From contig JAPLMU010000057.1 of assembly GCA_026386795.1 (NCBI GenBank), positions 1-35,800 of the forward strand: 35,800 nt of DNA, in the 5' to 3' direction. Of this stretch, positions 18,519-27,542 are shown in pieces. The DNA is from Planctomycetota bacterium. Lineage in GTDB: Bacteria > Planctomycetota > Phycisphaerae > Phycisphaerales > SM1A02. The notes below the pieces were generated by a model. The model searched no databases. It had not been told where the DNA came from and saw nothing but the letters and a program-made list of their open reading frames with translations. A program made the translations under genes and the position numbers. Position 1 is the stretch's first letter. Every line of letters begins with the position of its first letter.

Positions 18519-18998
18519 TCAGCGCTTCTGGCCTGTTGCAGAAGTCTCCATCCGCAACACCGCGGCAAACTCCGCAGCCGTCACCGGAGTCACGCTCAGC
18601 CGATTTCCCTTCTGCAGGGCTGCCATGGACTTCAGGGCTGCTGCGGCGCGCAACTCGTCAAGGCTCACTACGCGGCTGAAACACTGTACGAATTTCAGGT
18701 CGCGCATCACCCAGCGCGGCGCGGCGCGCGTTGACTTCGGGTCGTGGTATTCGCTCTTGGCATCAAACTGGGTTGGATCGGCACGCGGCTCGCCCACCAC
18801 CTCTGCAATGCCTGCAACGCCGGTTGGGTCCGCATTGGAGTGGTAGATCAACACGCGATCACCCGCAGACATGGAATCGCGCATGAAGTTGCGCGCCTGG
18901 TAATTGCGAATGCATTCCCAGCCGGTAAGGCCGTCGCGGCGCAAGTCCGTGATGGAATAGACGGACGGTTCAGTCTTGCAAAGCCAGAAGGCACTCAT
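18519..18998 (-). CDS. EVE (PUA-like) domain protein
   Basis: 159 residues covering a full EVE domain. It starts with FWLCKTEPSVYSI and contains WECIRNYQARNFMRDSMSAGDRVLIYHSN, GVAGIAEVVGEP and YHDPKS, all standard for the family. EVE domains are structurally related to YTH and PUA readers and are thought to bind modified bases in RNA or DNA; the ligand here is not known. It heads the minus-strand group with lemA and ruvB and diverges from the next plus-strand gene across only 24 bases. Confidence 0.93.
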   Translation of the reverse strand: MSAFWLCKTEPSVYSITDLRRDGLTGWECIRNYQARNFMRDSMSAGDRVLIYHSNADPTGVAGIAEVVGEPRADPTQFDAKSEYHDPKSTRAAPRWVMRDLKFVQCFSRVVSLDELRAAAALKSMAALQKGNRLSVTPVTAAEFAAVLRMETSATGQKR

Positions 18999-19022
18999 GC
19001 CCTGAGGATATGCTCGTTACAG

Positions 19023-20585
19023 ATGCTCGCCGCGATAATCAGCGCCGCACTCCTGACCGCGCCGCCCGCCGCGGGCGCGCCAGCAGCCGCACCGCCGACC
19101 GCGACCACGCCGCCGACCGCAGCCACGCCGCCGACCACCGCCACACCGTCGACCACCGCCACACCGTCGACCACCGCCACGCCGTCGACCGCAAACACAA
19201 CGCCAACCCCCGCCGAATCACTCGCCGCGCGCCCCGCTCATGGCACCGGCGCGAACCCAAGCCGCGACGCGCGCACCGCCGCTCGAAGCACCGCCGAGTC
19301 TGAACTCATGGCAACCTTGGTGCCCGCGCCACTCACTGCAGAAGAAATACGCGCCACCGCAACTGCTCTCGGCGCGGAGCCAGGTGCTCAGGATTCCCTC
19401 AACTCATTGCTGCTGCAGTACGAGACGTTCACCAAGGAGTCGTATGCGAACGCCTCGTCCGCTGTTCATGCACGGCTGTCCGCCGCGTTCAGAAGTTCAA
19501 CCGCTACTGGCTCTCTCGATCCGATGCCAGGTCCTGAGCTTGCAGCGCTTCTTGAAGCAACCAGCGAGTGGCGCCGCGCACTTGCTGCGGCAGACATACA
19601 ACTATTAATCACTGCGGCCACACTTCGAACTGGTGAACCAACACAGTCCCCCGGTCTCGCGCTGTATCTGCGTGTTGTCAAGCGCGACGATGTCCCTGCA
19701 ACCGACCCAGCAGCCGCTGTTCGCTTGCCCGATCTTCTCACTGAGTCGGGACTCACTGGTATTGATCGCCGCCGCATCGAAGACGCACTCGAACGGCATT
19801 GGACGCGCATGGCGACCGTGATTGCCGCGCGCCGTGTTGAGTTGATCACCACTGCCCTTGAACGAGCGCGCCTCGAGGAATCGTGGGGTCCCGCGTGGGA
19901 ACTCACCGCTACACAGGCCATTATTGACGAGCGCACACGACTTCTCGACCAATTTGCCGCACGCGACCGCGCTTCGGAAGCACCGCTGCGTGCCGCTAAT
20001 CATGATGCCGCCATCGCGCTCTTGCGATTGTTGCCTGCGCCGGCCGCTGAGCTCGTTCGTGATGCAGCCGATCGTTCTATCTGGCCATGGATCTTCGATT
20101 CTGAGACCGCACTTGAACAATCCGTAGCGCGCGCCACGGCGATCGCTGGTCCACCACTTGGCGAACCACTCACCGCGATGATGTACGACCTGCAGCAGCG
20201 ACTGACTGCGTCGCGCCGTGAACTCAGCAAGCGTGCCGCAAATTCTGAGGAGCTTGATGCGATCGTTGCAAGCGCACAGTCCGGTGCACCGTCTCGTGAT
20301 GTTGTTGCACTGCTCGCAGCCCAGCACCGCTTGCAAGAGTTGATCGATAAACGACGCCGACTCGTGCGCGACACCGCGGTTCGCATGGAACAGGCGTCCG
20401 CGGGTGATCCGCGTACCCGAGCAATATTCGCTGAGCGAATCACCGCGTGCGATGCCGAATCGCGAACCGCGCAATGGCGTTTGAAAGGGATTGATGAACG
20501 GATCGCGCAACTCCGCGCGGGCGATGAAATAGATACTGATATGGATTCCCCTCTACCAGGTGATGGCCGCCCGAATAATCGGTGA
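19023..20585 (+). CDS. unknown secreted protein with Thr/Pro repeat linker
   Basis: A 520-residue protein without a family I recognise. The ATG at 19023 gives a signal peptide-like start (MLAAIISAALLTAPPAAGAP), followed by a Thr/Pro/Ala linker of five six-residue repeats (TATPST type, residues about 25-57). The remaining 400 or more residues are Ala/Arg/Glu-rich and predicted by eye to be helical, with stretches that may form coiled coils (for example around EELDAIVASAQ and LQELIDKRRRLVRDTAVRMEQ). No catalytic motif is seen. It lies 26 bases upstream of the cyclophilin-like gene on the same strand, so both may be exported together. Confidence 0.8.
   Translation: MLAAIISAALLTAPPAAGAPAAAPPTATTPPTAATPPTTATPSTTATPSTTATPSTANTTPTPAESLAARPAHGTGANPSRDARTAARSTAESELMATLVPAPLTAEEIRATATALGAEPGAQDSLNSLLLQYETFTKESYANASSAVHARLSAAFRSSTATGSLDPMPGPELAALLEATSEWRRALAAADIQLLITAATLRTGEPTQSPGLALYLRVVKRDDVPATDPAAAVRLPDLLTESGLTGIDRRRIEDALERHWTRMATVIAARRVELITTALERARLEESWGPAWELTATQAIIDERTRLLDQFAARDRASEAPLRAANHDAAIALLRLLPAPAAELVRDAADRSIWPWIFDSETALEQSVARATAIAGPPLGEPLTAMMYDLQQRLTASRRELSKRAANSEELDAIVASAQSGAPSRDVVALLAAQHRLQELIDKRRRLVRDTAVRMEQASAGDPRTRAIFAERITACDAESRTAQWRLKGIDERIAQLRAGDEIDTDMDSPLPGDGRPNNR
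19096..19185. repeat. 18-base tandem repeat, five copies
   Basis: Five copies of an 18-base unit, best form CGACCACCGCCACACCGT. The third and fourth are identical, the fifth differs at one base, and the first two differ more. They keep the frame and encode the Thr/Pro/Ala linker of the secreted protein. Copy number could vary between strains. Confidence 0.85.
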
Positions 20586-20611
20586 ATGAGCGGGAATCAG
20601 CATGAAGCAGC

Positions 20612-21430
20612 ATGAACATGAATAGACCAACCCGAACCATACGGATGCGCCGCCACGCGTTCGCAGCACTCGCGTTCGCCGGGGTATGCATCACTGCGTT
20701 CATAGCAGGACCCCAAGTGACAACCGCTGCTCCGCCAACAGCAGTCGCGCCAACAACGACTACTGTCGCGCCGCTCGTCGCACGCGTCGAAAGCGCGCGC
20801 GGGACATTTCGAATCACGCTGCGTGCTGCTGAGGCACCCATCTCCTGTGCGAACTTTGTGAATCTCGTACAGCGCGGCGTCTACGACCACAGCGCGTTTC
20901 ATGATTGGACGCGTGTTCTCCGGCAGAGCGGTGGTCCCGGACAATCGTTCGACCCCGGCTACACCATTCGCCGCGAATTCAGCGCGAAACTCATGTTTGA
21001 GGGGCCAGGCATGGTGGCTATGCAGAAATCACCGGACGGCGAGCACGCGCACGGGACACAGTTCTTCGTGACCGTGAAGGAACAGTCGCGCTGGAACCTC
21101 GACATTCCAATATTCGGCACCGTTGCATCCGGCCAAGAGGTCGTCGATGTCATTGAAAAAGGCGACGGCATCACTCGCATCGTGATCGAAGGCGACCCTG
21201 GCCCGCTGCTGCAACGCTTCGCAAAGGAAGTGGCTGCCTGGAACACCGCGCTCGACGCCGCCATGATCCGCGCAGAATTGCCCGCACTTCGAGCCGCTTC
21301 AGAAGGAGCGGCGACTCCAATTGCTCCGGTAGTTCCATCCGTTCCATCCCCGCCATCCCCGCCATCCCCTCCATCCCCTCCAAGAACACCGGCAACCCCT
21401 GCGCCTCCTGCAGGCTCACCGCACTTCTAA
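20612..21430 (+). CDS. exported cyclophilin-type peptidyl-prolyl isomerase-like protein
   Basis: 272 residues. A basic N-terminus and hydrophobic stretch (about 13-35) form a signal peptide or anchor. The cyclophilin fold spans about 52-190: VESARGTFRITLRAAEAPISCANFVNLVQRG, GPGYTI-like DPGYTIRREF, GMVAMQKSPDG, HGTQFFVTVKEQ and IFGTVASGQEVVDVIEKG. The usual FHR motif with the catalytic Arg reads FHDWTRVL here, so catalytic strength is uncertain. The C-terminus is Pro-rich (four copies of a nine-base CCATCCCC(G/T) unit at 21344-21379 encode Pro-Ser-Pro). Its stop overlaps the stop of the convergent LON-domain gene. Confidence 0.88.
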   Translation: MNMNRPTRTIRMRRHAFAALAFAGVCITAFIAGPQVTTAAPPTAVAPTTTTVAPLVARVESARGTFRITLRAAEAPISCANFVNLVQRGVYDHSAFHDWTRVLRQSGGPGQSFDPGYTIRREFSAKLMFEGPGMVAMQKSPDGEHAHGTQFFVTVKEQSRWNLDIPIFGTVASGQEVVDVIEKGDGITRIVIEGDPGPLLQRFAKEVAAWNTALDAAMIRAELPALRAASEGAATPIAPVVPSVPSPPSPPSPPSPPRTPATPAPPAGSPHF

Positions 21431-22152
21431 TTCCAACTCTCGCCCTTCGGCCAGTCAGCGCTGTGTTGCCGTTCGGCAAGCGCAATCAGACGTTCTAAAT
21501 CAACAATCGCTTCGCGCACAATGGATGCGCGCCGAAATGCATTCGGCTCAGCGAGCAATCGATATCGATCTTCTGCATTCCGCACCAATGCATAACCAGC
21601 GACTTCAATCGCCGCATGGGTCGGGACATCATCGCGCGCAAACCAATCCAATACATGTCGCGCTGCAATCACTCGCTCGAGCCGCGGTCGCGCTAGCAAT
21701 GCGCGCATCGTTCGGCGTACGCGCAGCATCGCTGGTCTTGTTCCATCAACTGGCTCAAGCGGCTTGAGTTCAGCCATGCGATACAGTCGATCACCATCGG
21801 CTTCATGCATTGCCACAATCTTTGCCCGCGCGACTCCGTGCAACATGATGTCGTGACGCCCATCAGGCAAGCGTCGATGCTGAACAATGCGCCCAACGCA
21901 GACCACCGGTCGCAACTCCGGCGCATCTCCGTAGGAATCCCGCCACGCTTCACCGTGAAATGTTGCCATCGCGATCGGCGCTGTGTGCTCAAATTCACCC
22001 GTTAAAGAATGACCAAGCGCATCAAGCACCATGCGTCGGTAGCGCGGCTCGAACACATGAAGTGGCTGTAACGCGTGCGGAAGCAGTGACACCGTCGGCA
22101 GCGGGAAGAGCGCTACCGGCTGTGAGAAATCAACTGCGTCAGCATCGAACAT
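21427..22152 (-). CDS. LON N-terminal (substrate-binding) domain protein
   Basis: 241 residues, starting FPLPTVSLLPHALQPLHVFEPRYRRMV, the hallmark of stand-alone LON-domain proteins (COG2802-like). The core continues with VVCVGRIVQHRRLPDGRHDIMLHGVARAKI. There is no ATPase or protease part. Such proteins resemble the substrate-recognition part of Lon, but their role is not established. I use the ATG at 22152, 25 bases after the stop of the upstream fusion gene; an open start at 22218 would overlap that gene by 41 bases. Confidence 0.9.
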   Translation of the reverse strand: MFDADAVDFSQPVALFPLPTVSLLPHALQPLHVFEPRYRRMVLDALGHSLTGEFEHTAPIAMATFHGEAWRDSYGDAPELRPVVCVGRIVQHRRLPDGRHDIMLHGVARAKIVAMHEADGDRLYRMAELKPLEPVDGTRPAMLRVRRTMRALLARPRLERVIAARHVLDWFARDDVPTHAAIEVAGYALVRNAEDRYRLLAEPNAFRRASIVREAIVDLERLIALAERQHSADWPKGESWN

Positions 22153-22177
22153 GAAAGCAATGGTAGGCAGCCCGCGC

Positions 22178-24673
22178 TCAGGGCGTTCGAGTGCGCAGTT
22201 CAATACAGCCCTCACCACGCTCGCGGCGGATGTCCCGGCGCTGACCGAGAGCCTCGCGCCACGCGTTCAGTACCCCCAATCGCTCCACCGTGGCGACCGC
22301 GGTGCTTCCCATCAAGTCGCACTCGGCAGCCGGAACGAGCCCATCCGACAGAATCTTCATACGCCGCCACAACTCACGCCGCTGGCTGCGCAGTGGGTTC
22401 GACGCATCCACCAACCGATCGTGGGCTGTCTGTTCCTCTTCGCCCATGAACGCAATCGGCGGAGCTTCAAGGACGGCGGTGCCCAGACGCCCCCATTCCT
22501 GCCAGAAACCAGCGAGATCAGCAACCGTTGCGGAGCGCCGCTGCATACGAGGGACAACAAACGGCAGTCCAAAGAGATCAATATCAGCGCCACTCGGCGC
22601 GCGACGGAGATCAAGCAGACGACGCACGTTCGCAAGCGCATCTTCATAGCGATCGAATCCCATGGTGTCGCGGTACGTATGGGCGCATGCAGCATTCAGC
22701 TCTACGCTTACCACATCAACGCCAGCATCCACCATCGCACCCATGACTCCAGACGAGGCGAGCAACTCGGTGCGAACGTGAACTGCCCGGACCCCGGCGT
22801 TCTTCGCCATGCGGATAAATGTCGGAAGCTCTTGGTGACGCATGGGATCACCAAGCCCTGCGAAACTGATCACCACATCGCGTGCATCAATTAACTGCTC
22901 CAAAATGCGTTCCATAAGGGCATGCGTCATCGGCGGGCGCTGAATGGTTCCGTAGCGATGCGGACTTGCGCTGCCATTTGCAAATCGGCCTGTACAAAGT
23001 TCGATAAGCAAATGCTGCGGAACGAAGGTTGGCAGCGCTGCATATTGCCGTTCCAATGCAGGAATAATTTCCACCCAGCCCGGAAATGCGCTGCTCGTTT
23101 CTGGCAGGATCGGCTCAAGCCCGCGACGCATTCGAATCTTGGCGCGTGGCGAATCAAAGATCGCGCGCACTGTTGCAATGCGCGCTGCGAACGGCGCGTG
23201 CACCACCCAACGCGGCGCGCTACGCAAGTCGTAATTCCACTTGCCACGTAAGCCAGCCATTGCACCGACCGTCGCACCGGAACCTCGTTCCGCCAAAAAT
23301 CGCAGCGCATCAAGACCAGCGGCACATGGCGAGAGCCCTGGTGGCGCGTCGCCAAAGACCACACCGCGGCGACCAACAGCCTCAAAGCGCGCCGCCACAT
23401 CCTCAATGCCCGCGCCTCCGTCAACAAGTACGAGTGGCCAATCGGCGCCAACAATCAATGCTCCATCAATTCGGCGCGCCGCGAGGCATTCCGCAATCGC
23501 ATGCGGAGCCAGCATCTCATCAAAGACCGTACTTCCGCCGATGCCGCCGCCCCACATTGAGTCGCACCACAGTCGGCTCGCAGCGATCGCTTGCCATTCC
23601 GCGCCGCGCAATGAACCGACGCATCCCTCGACTTCCAATGGAACGCGAACGCGGACCTTCTCCAAGAGAGCCGTCATGGCTTCTGGTGCGTCAGTCAGCA
23701 CAATGATGCGCTCAATACTGGGCGCGCTTGCCATGCGTTCAACGGTTCGCGCAAGCACAGGGCGACCACCGAATTCACTGTCAAGATGACGCGAAACACC
23801 CGTGCCGCCGTATTGCGAATCAGCAACAATGACTCCCACAATCGATCGCACCTGTCGCGGCGGACCAACATTGACACCCGTGCGCGGCACTGGCTGTCGA
23901 CGCGGAAGCGGGAGTGGACGACGCACCACCGCATGGCGGAGAAGTACTTCGCTGATGGGCATTTCTGCTGCATCTGCAACAATTCCAGCGCCTGCATCAA
24001 GTACCCGCAGCCCAGCTTCGCGATCTGCGCTCACAAATGCGCGTACACGCCGCATGGCTGAGTCATGAAATTCGCGACGCTGCATACCTAAGCGCCATTC
24101 AAGTGTCGCGAGCGTGATGAACGGATTCAACTGCGCACTCCATGCGGAATCGAGCGCAGTGCCCCGTGCGTGCCACACCCCATCAAGCCCCAATGGATCA
24201 ACGCCCACCAATGCCACCGGATCGCAACCGATATGACGCAACAATCGATGCGCGCGTTCCTCCGCACGACCAGCGCCGAGCGATCCAAACTGCGTGGAGT
24301 CACCGCCTCCTTCACCAGTCAAGCGGATCAGTCCACTCCACCACCGTTGCGCCGCAGACTCCAGCACTGCCGGCACAAAGAGTGTGGTGCTCGAAAGAAG
24401 CCGCGCCGGCAACTGCCCAAGAATCGCTTCAAGATCCGGCTCCTCGACACCCAGCACCACAGCGTCCGGAGCAACGCCCGCGGCAACGAGCGGTCGCAAA
24501 GCACCGGCCGTGCACACCATGATGTACTTGCTGCGCGGCCCTGAATCCGCCAATGCGGGAAGCGCCTGCGCGAGCGACGGCCCCTCCGCAACCAATACCC
24601 CCAACGAGCCGGCGCACACCGCGGAGAGTTCCGCAACGCCATCAGGAGTTTGAGAAGTGGAAGCCGAGGCCAT
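22178..24673 (-). CDS. MptE/Maf-like, nucleotidyltransferase-like and degenerate radical-SAM/SPASM-like fusion
   Basis: 831 residues with three parts. Residues 25-235 match the MptE-like/Maf (DUF115) pattern: EGPSLAQAL at 30-38, GVAPDAVVLGVEEPD at 66-80 and VALVGVDPLGLDGVWHARGT at 153-172. Residues 278-460 look like a nucleotidyltransferase (CMP-sugar synthetase-type) fold: VGVIVADSQYGGTGVSR, FGGRPVLARTVERM, IIVLTDAPE, IVGADWPLVLVDG. Residues 550-800 follow the radical-SAM barrel (IELCTGR at 557-563, ISFAGLGDP at 602-610, VDVVSVELNA at 652-661) and a SPASM-like end (RMKILSDGLVPAAECD, 771-786). The CxxxCxxC cluster motif is missing (only Cys560 remains) and the SPASM Cys are mostly gone, so it is probably not an iron-sulfur enzyme. 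The order recalls the Spirochaete spiro-SPASM proteins. Role in surface glycans is inference. Confidence 0.78.
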   Translation of the reverse strand: MASASTSQTPDGVAELSAVCAGSLGVLVAEGPSLAQALPALADSGPRSKYIMVCTAGALRPLVAAGVAPDAVVLGVEEPDLEAILGQLPARLLSSTTLFVPAVLESAAQRWWSGLIRLTGEGGGDSTQFGSLGAGRAEERAHRLLRHIGCDPVALVGVDPLGLDGVWHARGTALDSAWSAQLNPFITLATLEWRLGMQRREFHDSAMRRVRAFVSADREAGLRVLDAGAGIVADAAEMPISEVLLRHAVVRRPLPLPRRQPVPRTGVNVGPPRQVRSIVGVIVADSQYGGTGVSRHLDSEFGGRPVLARTVERMASAPSIERIIVLTDAPEAMTALLEKVRVRVPLEVEGCVGSLRGAEWQAIAASRLWCDSMWGGGIGGSTVFDEMLAPHAIAECLAARRIDGALIVGADWPLVLVDGGAGIEDVAARFEAVGRRGVVFGDAPPGLSPCAAGLDALRFLAERGSGATVGAMAGLRGKWNYDLRSAPRWVVHAPFAARIATVRAIFDSPRAKIRMRRGLEPILPETSSAFPGWVEIIPALERQYAALPTFVPQHLLIELCTGRFANGSASPHRYGTIQRPPMTHALMERILEQLIDARDVVISFAGLGDPMRHQELPTFIRMAKNAGVRAVHVRTELLASSGVMGAMVDAGVDVVSVELNAACAHTYRDTMGFDRYEDALANVRRLLDLRRAPSGADIDLFGLPFVVPRMQRRSATVADLAGFWQEWGRLGTAVLEAPPIAFMGEEEQTAHDRLVDASNPLRSQRRELWRRMKILSDGLVPAAECDLMGSTAVATVERLGVLNAWREALGQRRDIRRERGEGCIELRTRTP

Positions 24674-24735
24674 GATCGCTATAGGCTACGAGCGCAGAAG
24701 GCGAGGCGCAGGACCGCCGCGACCCGTACCCCAGT

Positions 24736-25341
24736 ATGAACCTTGAACTTCCATCCTCGCCACTTCTCGTGACGCTCTTCGCTGAAAGCCCGTGGACCAT
24801 CGTGTTCCCAATGCTCGCGATCGCTGCGGCGCTGGCCTGGTGGGGCGCGCGCACTGACCGCGTTCGCGCCATCCTTGCCGGAGTTGCCATGATGTTCTGT
24901 GCAGCAGCAATTCTTGCGCTTGCGGCCGTTCAAGTCTCTCCTGGCGAGCACGCCCAAGTGACCGTTCGGTCGCTCGTTGCTGCTGCTGAATCTGCTGACC
25001 TCCCACGATTACGAGCCTGCTTCGCACCCGACGCATCGATGCACTACGGCGGTCCGGACAGCCCGGGCGATGACCTTGAACGCCTCATGCACGCGGCCGA
25101 AAGTCTGAGCGGCAAGCACCGTATCGAATCAAACACCGTGACGGAACTTTCCATTGCAACCAAGGATGCCAATACCGGCATCGTGATGCTCGGTTGTCGC
25201 ACGACGACCGCTTCGAGCTACGCCGCCATACCAACGCGCTGGTGGATTGAAGTCCGCCGCCAAACAAATGGCGAGTGGCTGATTGAACGCCTCGCGTGGA
25301 TCGAATTGCTCAATCAAGTGCCCGCACGGGGCACGCTCTGA
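24736..25341 (+). CDS. small membrane protein with NTF2/SnoaL-like tail
   Basis: 201 residues with two hydrophobic helices (about 20-36 and 44-66), then a soluble domain. VRSLVAAAESADLPRLRACFAPDASMHYGG is the usual opening of an NTF2/SnoaL-like cone (helix, then residues lining a pocket), and the domain ends WWIEVRRQTNGEWLIERLAWIEL. No specific function can be assigned. It diverges from the fusion gene across 62 bases and converges with ltaE three bases from its stop. Confidence 0.82.
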   Translation: MNLELPSSPLLVTLFAESPWTIVFPMLAIAAALAWWGARTDRVRAILAGVAMMFCAAAILALAAVQVSPGEHAQVTVRSLVAAAESADLPRLRACFAPDASMHYGGPDSPGDDLERLMHAAESLSGKHRIESNTVTELSIATKDANTGIVMLGCRTTTASSYAAIPTRWWIEVRRQTNGEWLIERLAWIELLNQVPARGTL

Positions 25342-25344
25342 CGA

Positions 25345-26403
25345 TCACTTGCCCTGCACAGCAGCGGCAATTTCACGAACCGCGCGCTCAATTCCAGCAG
25401 CATCAACATCACGATGCGTCACCGCACGAACGCGCTGCGGATCGAGACCCATCATCCGTACACCCTTGGATTCCAAGCGCGCACACAGGGCCTGCGCCGT
25501 TCCGATCGCAGGATCGACATGGAAGAACACCATGTTGGTGGGCGTTTCTTCGGCACTGACATGCGGGCGCAAGCCGCGCAAGGCAGAGATTCCACGTGCA
25601 AACGCCTTCGCATTCGCATGGTCGTGCGCCAAGCGGTCAACGTTGTGCTCCAGTGCAAAGATCGCCGCCGCGGCAAGCAGGCCACTCTGCCGCATACCGC
25701 CTCCAAACATCTTTCGAAATCTTCGCGCACGTTCAATGAACGCTGCTGGACCAACCAGGGCACTTCCGACCGGGCACCCCAGTCCCTTGGAGAAGCACAC
25801 GCTCAACGTATCGGCATGCTTGGCGAATATCGCCGCCGAGTAACCACCAGCAACGCACGCATTAAAGAGACGCGCGCCGTCAACATGCACGTGGAGACCG
25901 TGGGCATGCGCCTCGCGCGCCACCCGCTCCCAACGATCCATGCCCCACACCGTTCCGCCCCCGCGATTCTGCGTATTTTCAGCAACCAGCATCTTGCTCA
26001 CCGGGTGATGAATATTGCGGGTACGAATGGCGGCAGTCACATCATCCGCATCAAACAAGCCACCGTCACCGCGAACGGTCCGCACCATGGCGCCACTCAA
26101 CGCCGCCGGGCCGCCGGTTTCGTAGTGAATGATGTGGCTCTCTTCATGCGCAATGATCTCATCGCCGGCGCCGCACGCCACGCGAATCGCCAACTGGTTT
26201 GCCATGGTTCCACTGGGAACGAACACCGCCGCTTCCTTCCCAAGGCGCGCCGCGATCATTGCTTCCAAGCGCGCGACGGTCGGCTCATCGCCAAGCACGT
26301 CATCGCCAAGCGGAGCGGAGCGCATCGCATCCCACATCGCCGCACAGGGCTGGGTGACTGTGTCCGAGCGAAGATCGACCGAATGTTCAGCGTGGTTATG
26401 CAT
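25345..26403 (-). CDS. ltaE: low-specificity threonine aldolase
   Basis: PLP enzyme that cleaves threonine/allo-threonine to glycine and acetaldehyde. The N-terminal VDLRSDTVTQP is diagnostic. PSGTMANQ (63-70), EESHIIHYE (His90 stacks on PLP) and DGARLFNA (D175) follow. The PLP Lys is Lys206 in CFSKGLGCPVG. At 352 residues it is normal length. ATG 26403 has GAAGAG eight bases upstream; a GTG three codons earlier is less well placed. It lies 32 bases after the M29 peptidase gene and probably shares its transcript. Confidence 0.95.
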   Translation of the reverse strand: MHNHAEHSVDLRSDTVTQPCAAMWDAMRSAPLGDDVLGDEPTVARLEAMIAARLGKEAAVFVPSGTMANQLAIRVACGAGDEIIAHEESHIIHYETGGPAALSGAMVRTVRGDGGLFDADDVTAAIRTRNIHHPVSKMLVAENTQNRGGGTVWGMDRWERVAREAHAHGLHVHVDGARLFNACVAGGYSAAIFAKHADTLSVCFSKGLGCPVGSALVGPAAFIERARRFRKMFGGGMRQSGLLAAAAIFALEHNVDRLAHDHANAKAFARGISALRGLRPHVSAEETPTNMVFFHVDPAIGTAQALCARLESKGVRMMGLDPQRVRAVTHRDVDAAGIERAVREIAAAVQGK

Positions 26404-26435
26404 ACCTGTCACTCTTCTTGGCTACTGAGCGCGCG

Positions 26436-27542
26436 TTAGAAATTCAAAGCATGCATGTCTGCTGGAACAAACTTGCCGTCCTTGCGCACAATCTCTCCAT
26501 CAAACGCCACCGTTCCGCCGCCGTATTCCGGGCGCTGAATGCACACCAAATCCCAATGGATTTCGCTGCGATTGCCATTCTCAGTCTCCTCATAGCAGCG
26601 GCCCGGCGTGAAGTGGAAACTGCCGGCGATCTTCTCATCAAACAGGATGTCCTTCATCGGATGCATGATCAACGGATTGAAGCCGAGCGCAAACTCACCG
26701 ATATAACGAGCACCCTCGTCAGTATCAAAGATCGCTTCCAGTTCCTTCTGATTCTGATCTGCCCAGCACTTCACCACCCGTCCCTTGGAGAATTCCAAGC
26801 CAATGTTCGTGAAGCTGATGCCGTTGAACAACGTGGGCGTGTTGTATTGCAGAATTCCCTCCACACTATCGCGCACCGGCGCAGTGAAGCATTCGCCATC
26901 TGGAATATTGCGTTCGCCGCAGCACGGAACCACGCCAATTCCCTTGATTGAGAAGTGCAGATCGGTCTTGCCTGGTCCCTTGATGTGCACCTTGTCGCAC
27001 GCCTGCATGCGCTTCTTCAACGGCTGCACGTCGCGGTCCATCTTTGCGTAGTCCACGAGGCATACATCAAAGTAGAACTTCTCAAAGTCCTCCGTCGACA
27101 TCTGCGCCAACTGCGCCATACTTGGCGAAGGCCAGCGCAACACCACCCACTTGGTGTGGTTGACGCGCTGCTCAAAGTGCACGGGCTTGGCGTACAGCTT
27201 GCCAACAAGTTTCATCTGCTCCGGAGGAATGCCACTCATCTCACTGACATTCGCAGCGCCGCGAATACCCACGTAGCACTGCATGTGCTTCATACGTTCC
27301 AGGTCGCATTCGCCCCAGATCCGCAGGCCTTCCTCACCGCTCTCCTTGTTGAGGGCACGCATCACCCGGTTGGATCGAAGCGTCACGTGCGGATGACCGC
27401 CCGCCGCGCGCGTCGCTTCCACCATGGCTACGGCCATGGCTTCGGGCGCATCAAACAATTCCAGCAACAAATGCTCGCCCGGCTTGACCTGGCAACTGTG
27501 GCGGACCAACAATTCAGCGAGTTTTTGGAAGCGAGAGTCCAT
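26436..27542 (-). CDS. M29-family aminopeptidase
   Basis: 368 residues of the thermophilic metalloprotease (AmpS/AmpT/PepS) family, cytoplasmic enzymes that remove N-terminal residues using two metal ions. The predicted ligands all align: Glu217 (NIPDGE), Glu283 (RYIGEFALGFNP), His310 (GSFHF), Tyr317, His329 and Asp331 (IHWD). The spacing between the first two Glu (66) and from the first His to Tyr (7) equals that recalled for AmpS. The ATG at 27542 (MDSRFQKLAELLVRHS) lies inside the 3' end of the HAD gene, a 29-base overlap that suggests coupled translation. Confidence 0.94.
   Translation of the reverse strand: MDSRFQKLAELLVRHSCQVKPGEHLLLELFDAPEAMAVAMVEATRAAGGHPHVTLRSNRVMRALNKESGEEGLRIWGECDLERMKHMQCYVGIRGAANVSEMSGIPPEQMKLVGKLYAKPVHFEQRVNHTKWVVLRWPSPSMAQLAQMSTEDFEKFYFDVCLVDYAKMDRDVQPLKKRMQACDKVHIKGPGKTDLHFSIKGIGVVPCCGERNIPDGECFTAPVRDSVEGILQYNTPTLFNGISFTNIGLEFSKGRVVKCWADQNQKELEAIFDTDEGARYIGEFALGFNPLIMHPMKDILFDEKIAGSFHFTPGRCYEETENGNRSEIHWDLVCIQRPEYGGGTVAFDGEIVRKDGKFVPADMHALNF

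Noticed and set aside
25414-26439. 341-residue plus-strand frame opposite ltaE
   Set aside because: Shadow of the threonine aldolase gene; no recognisable domain.
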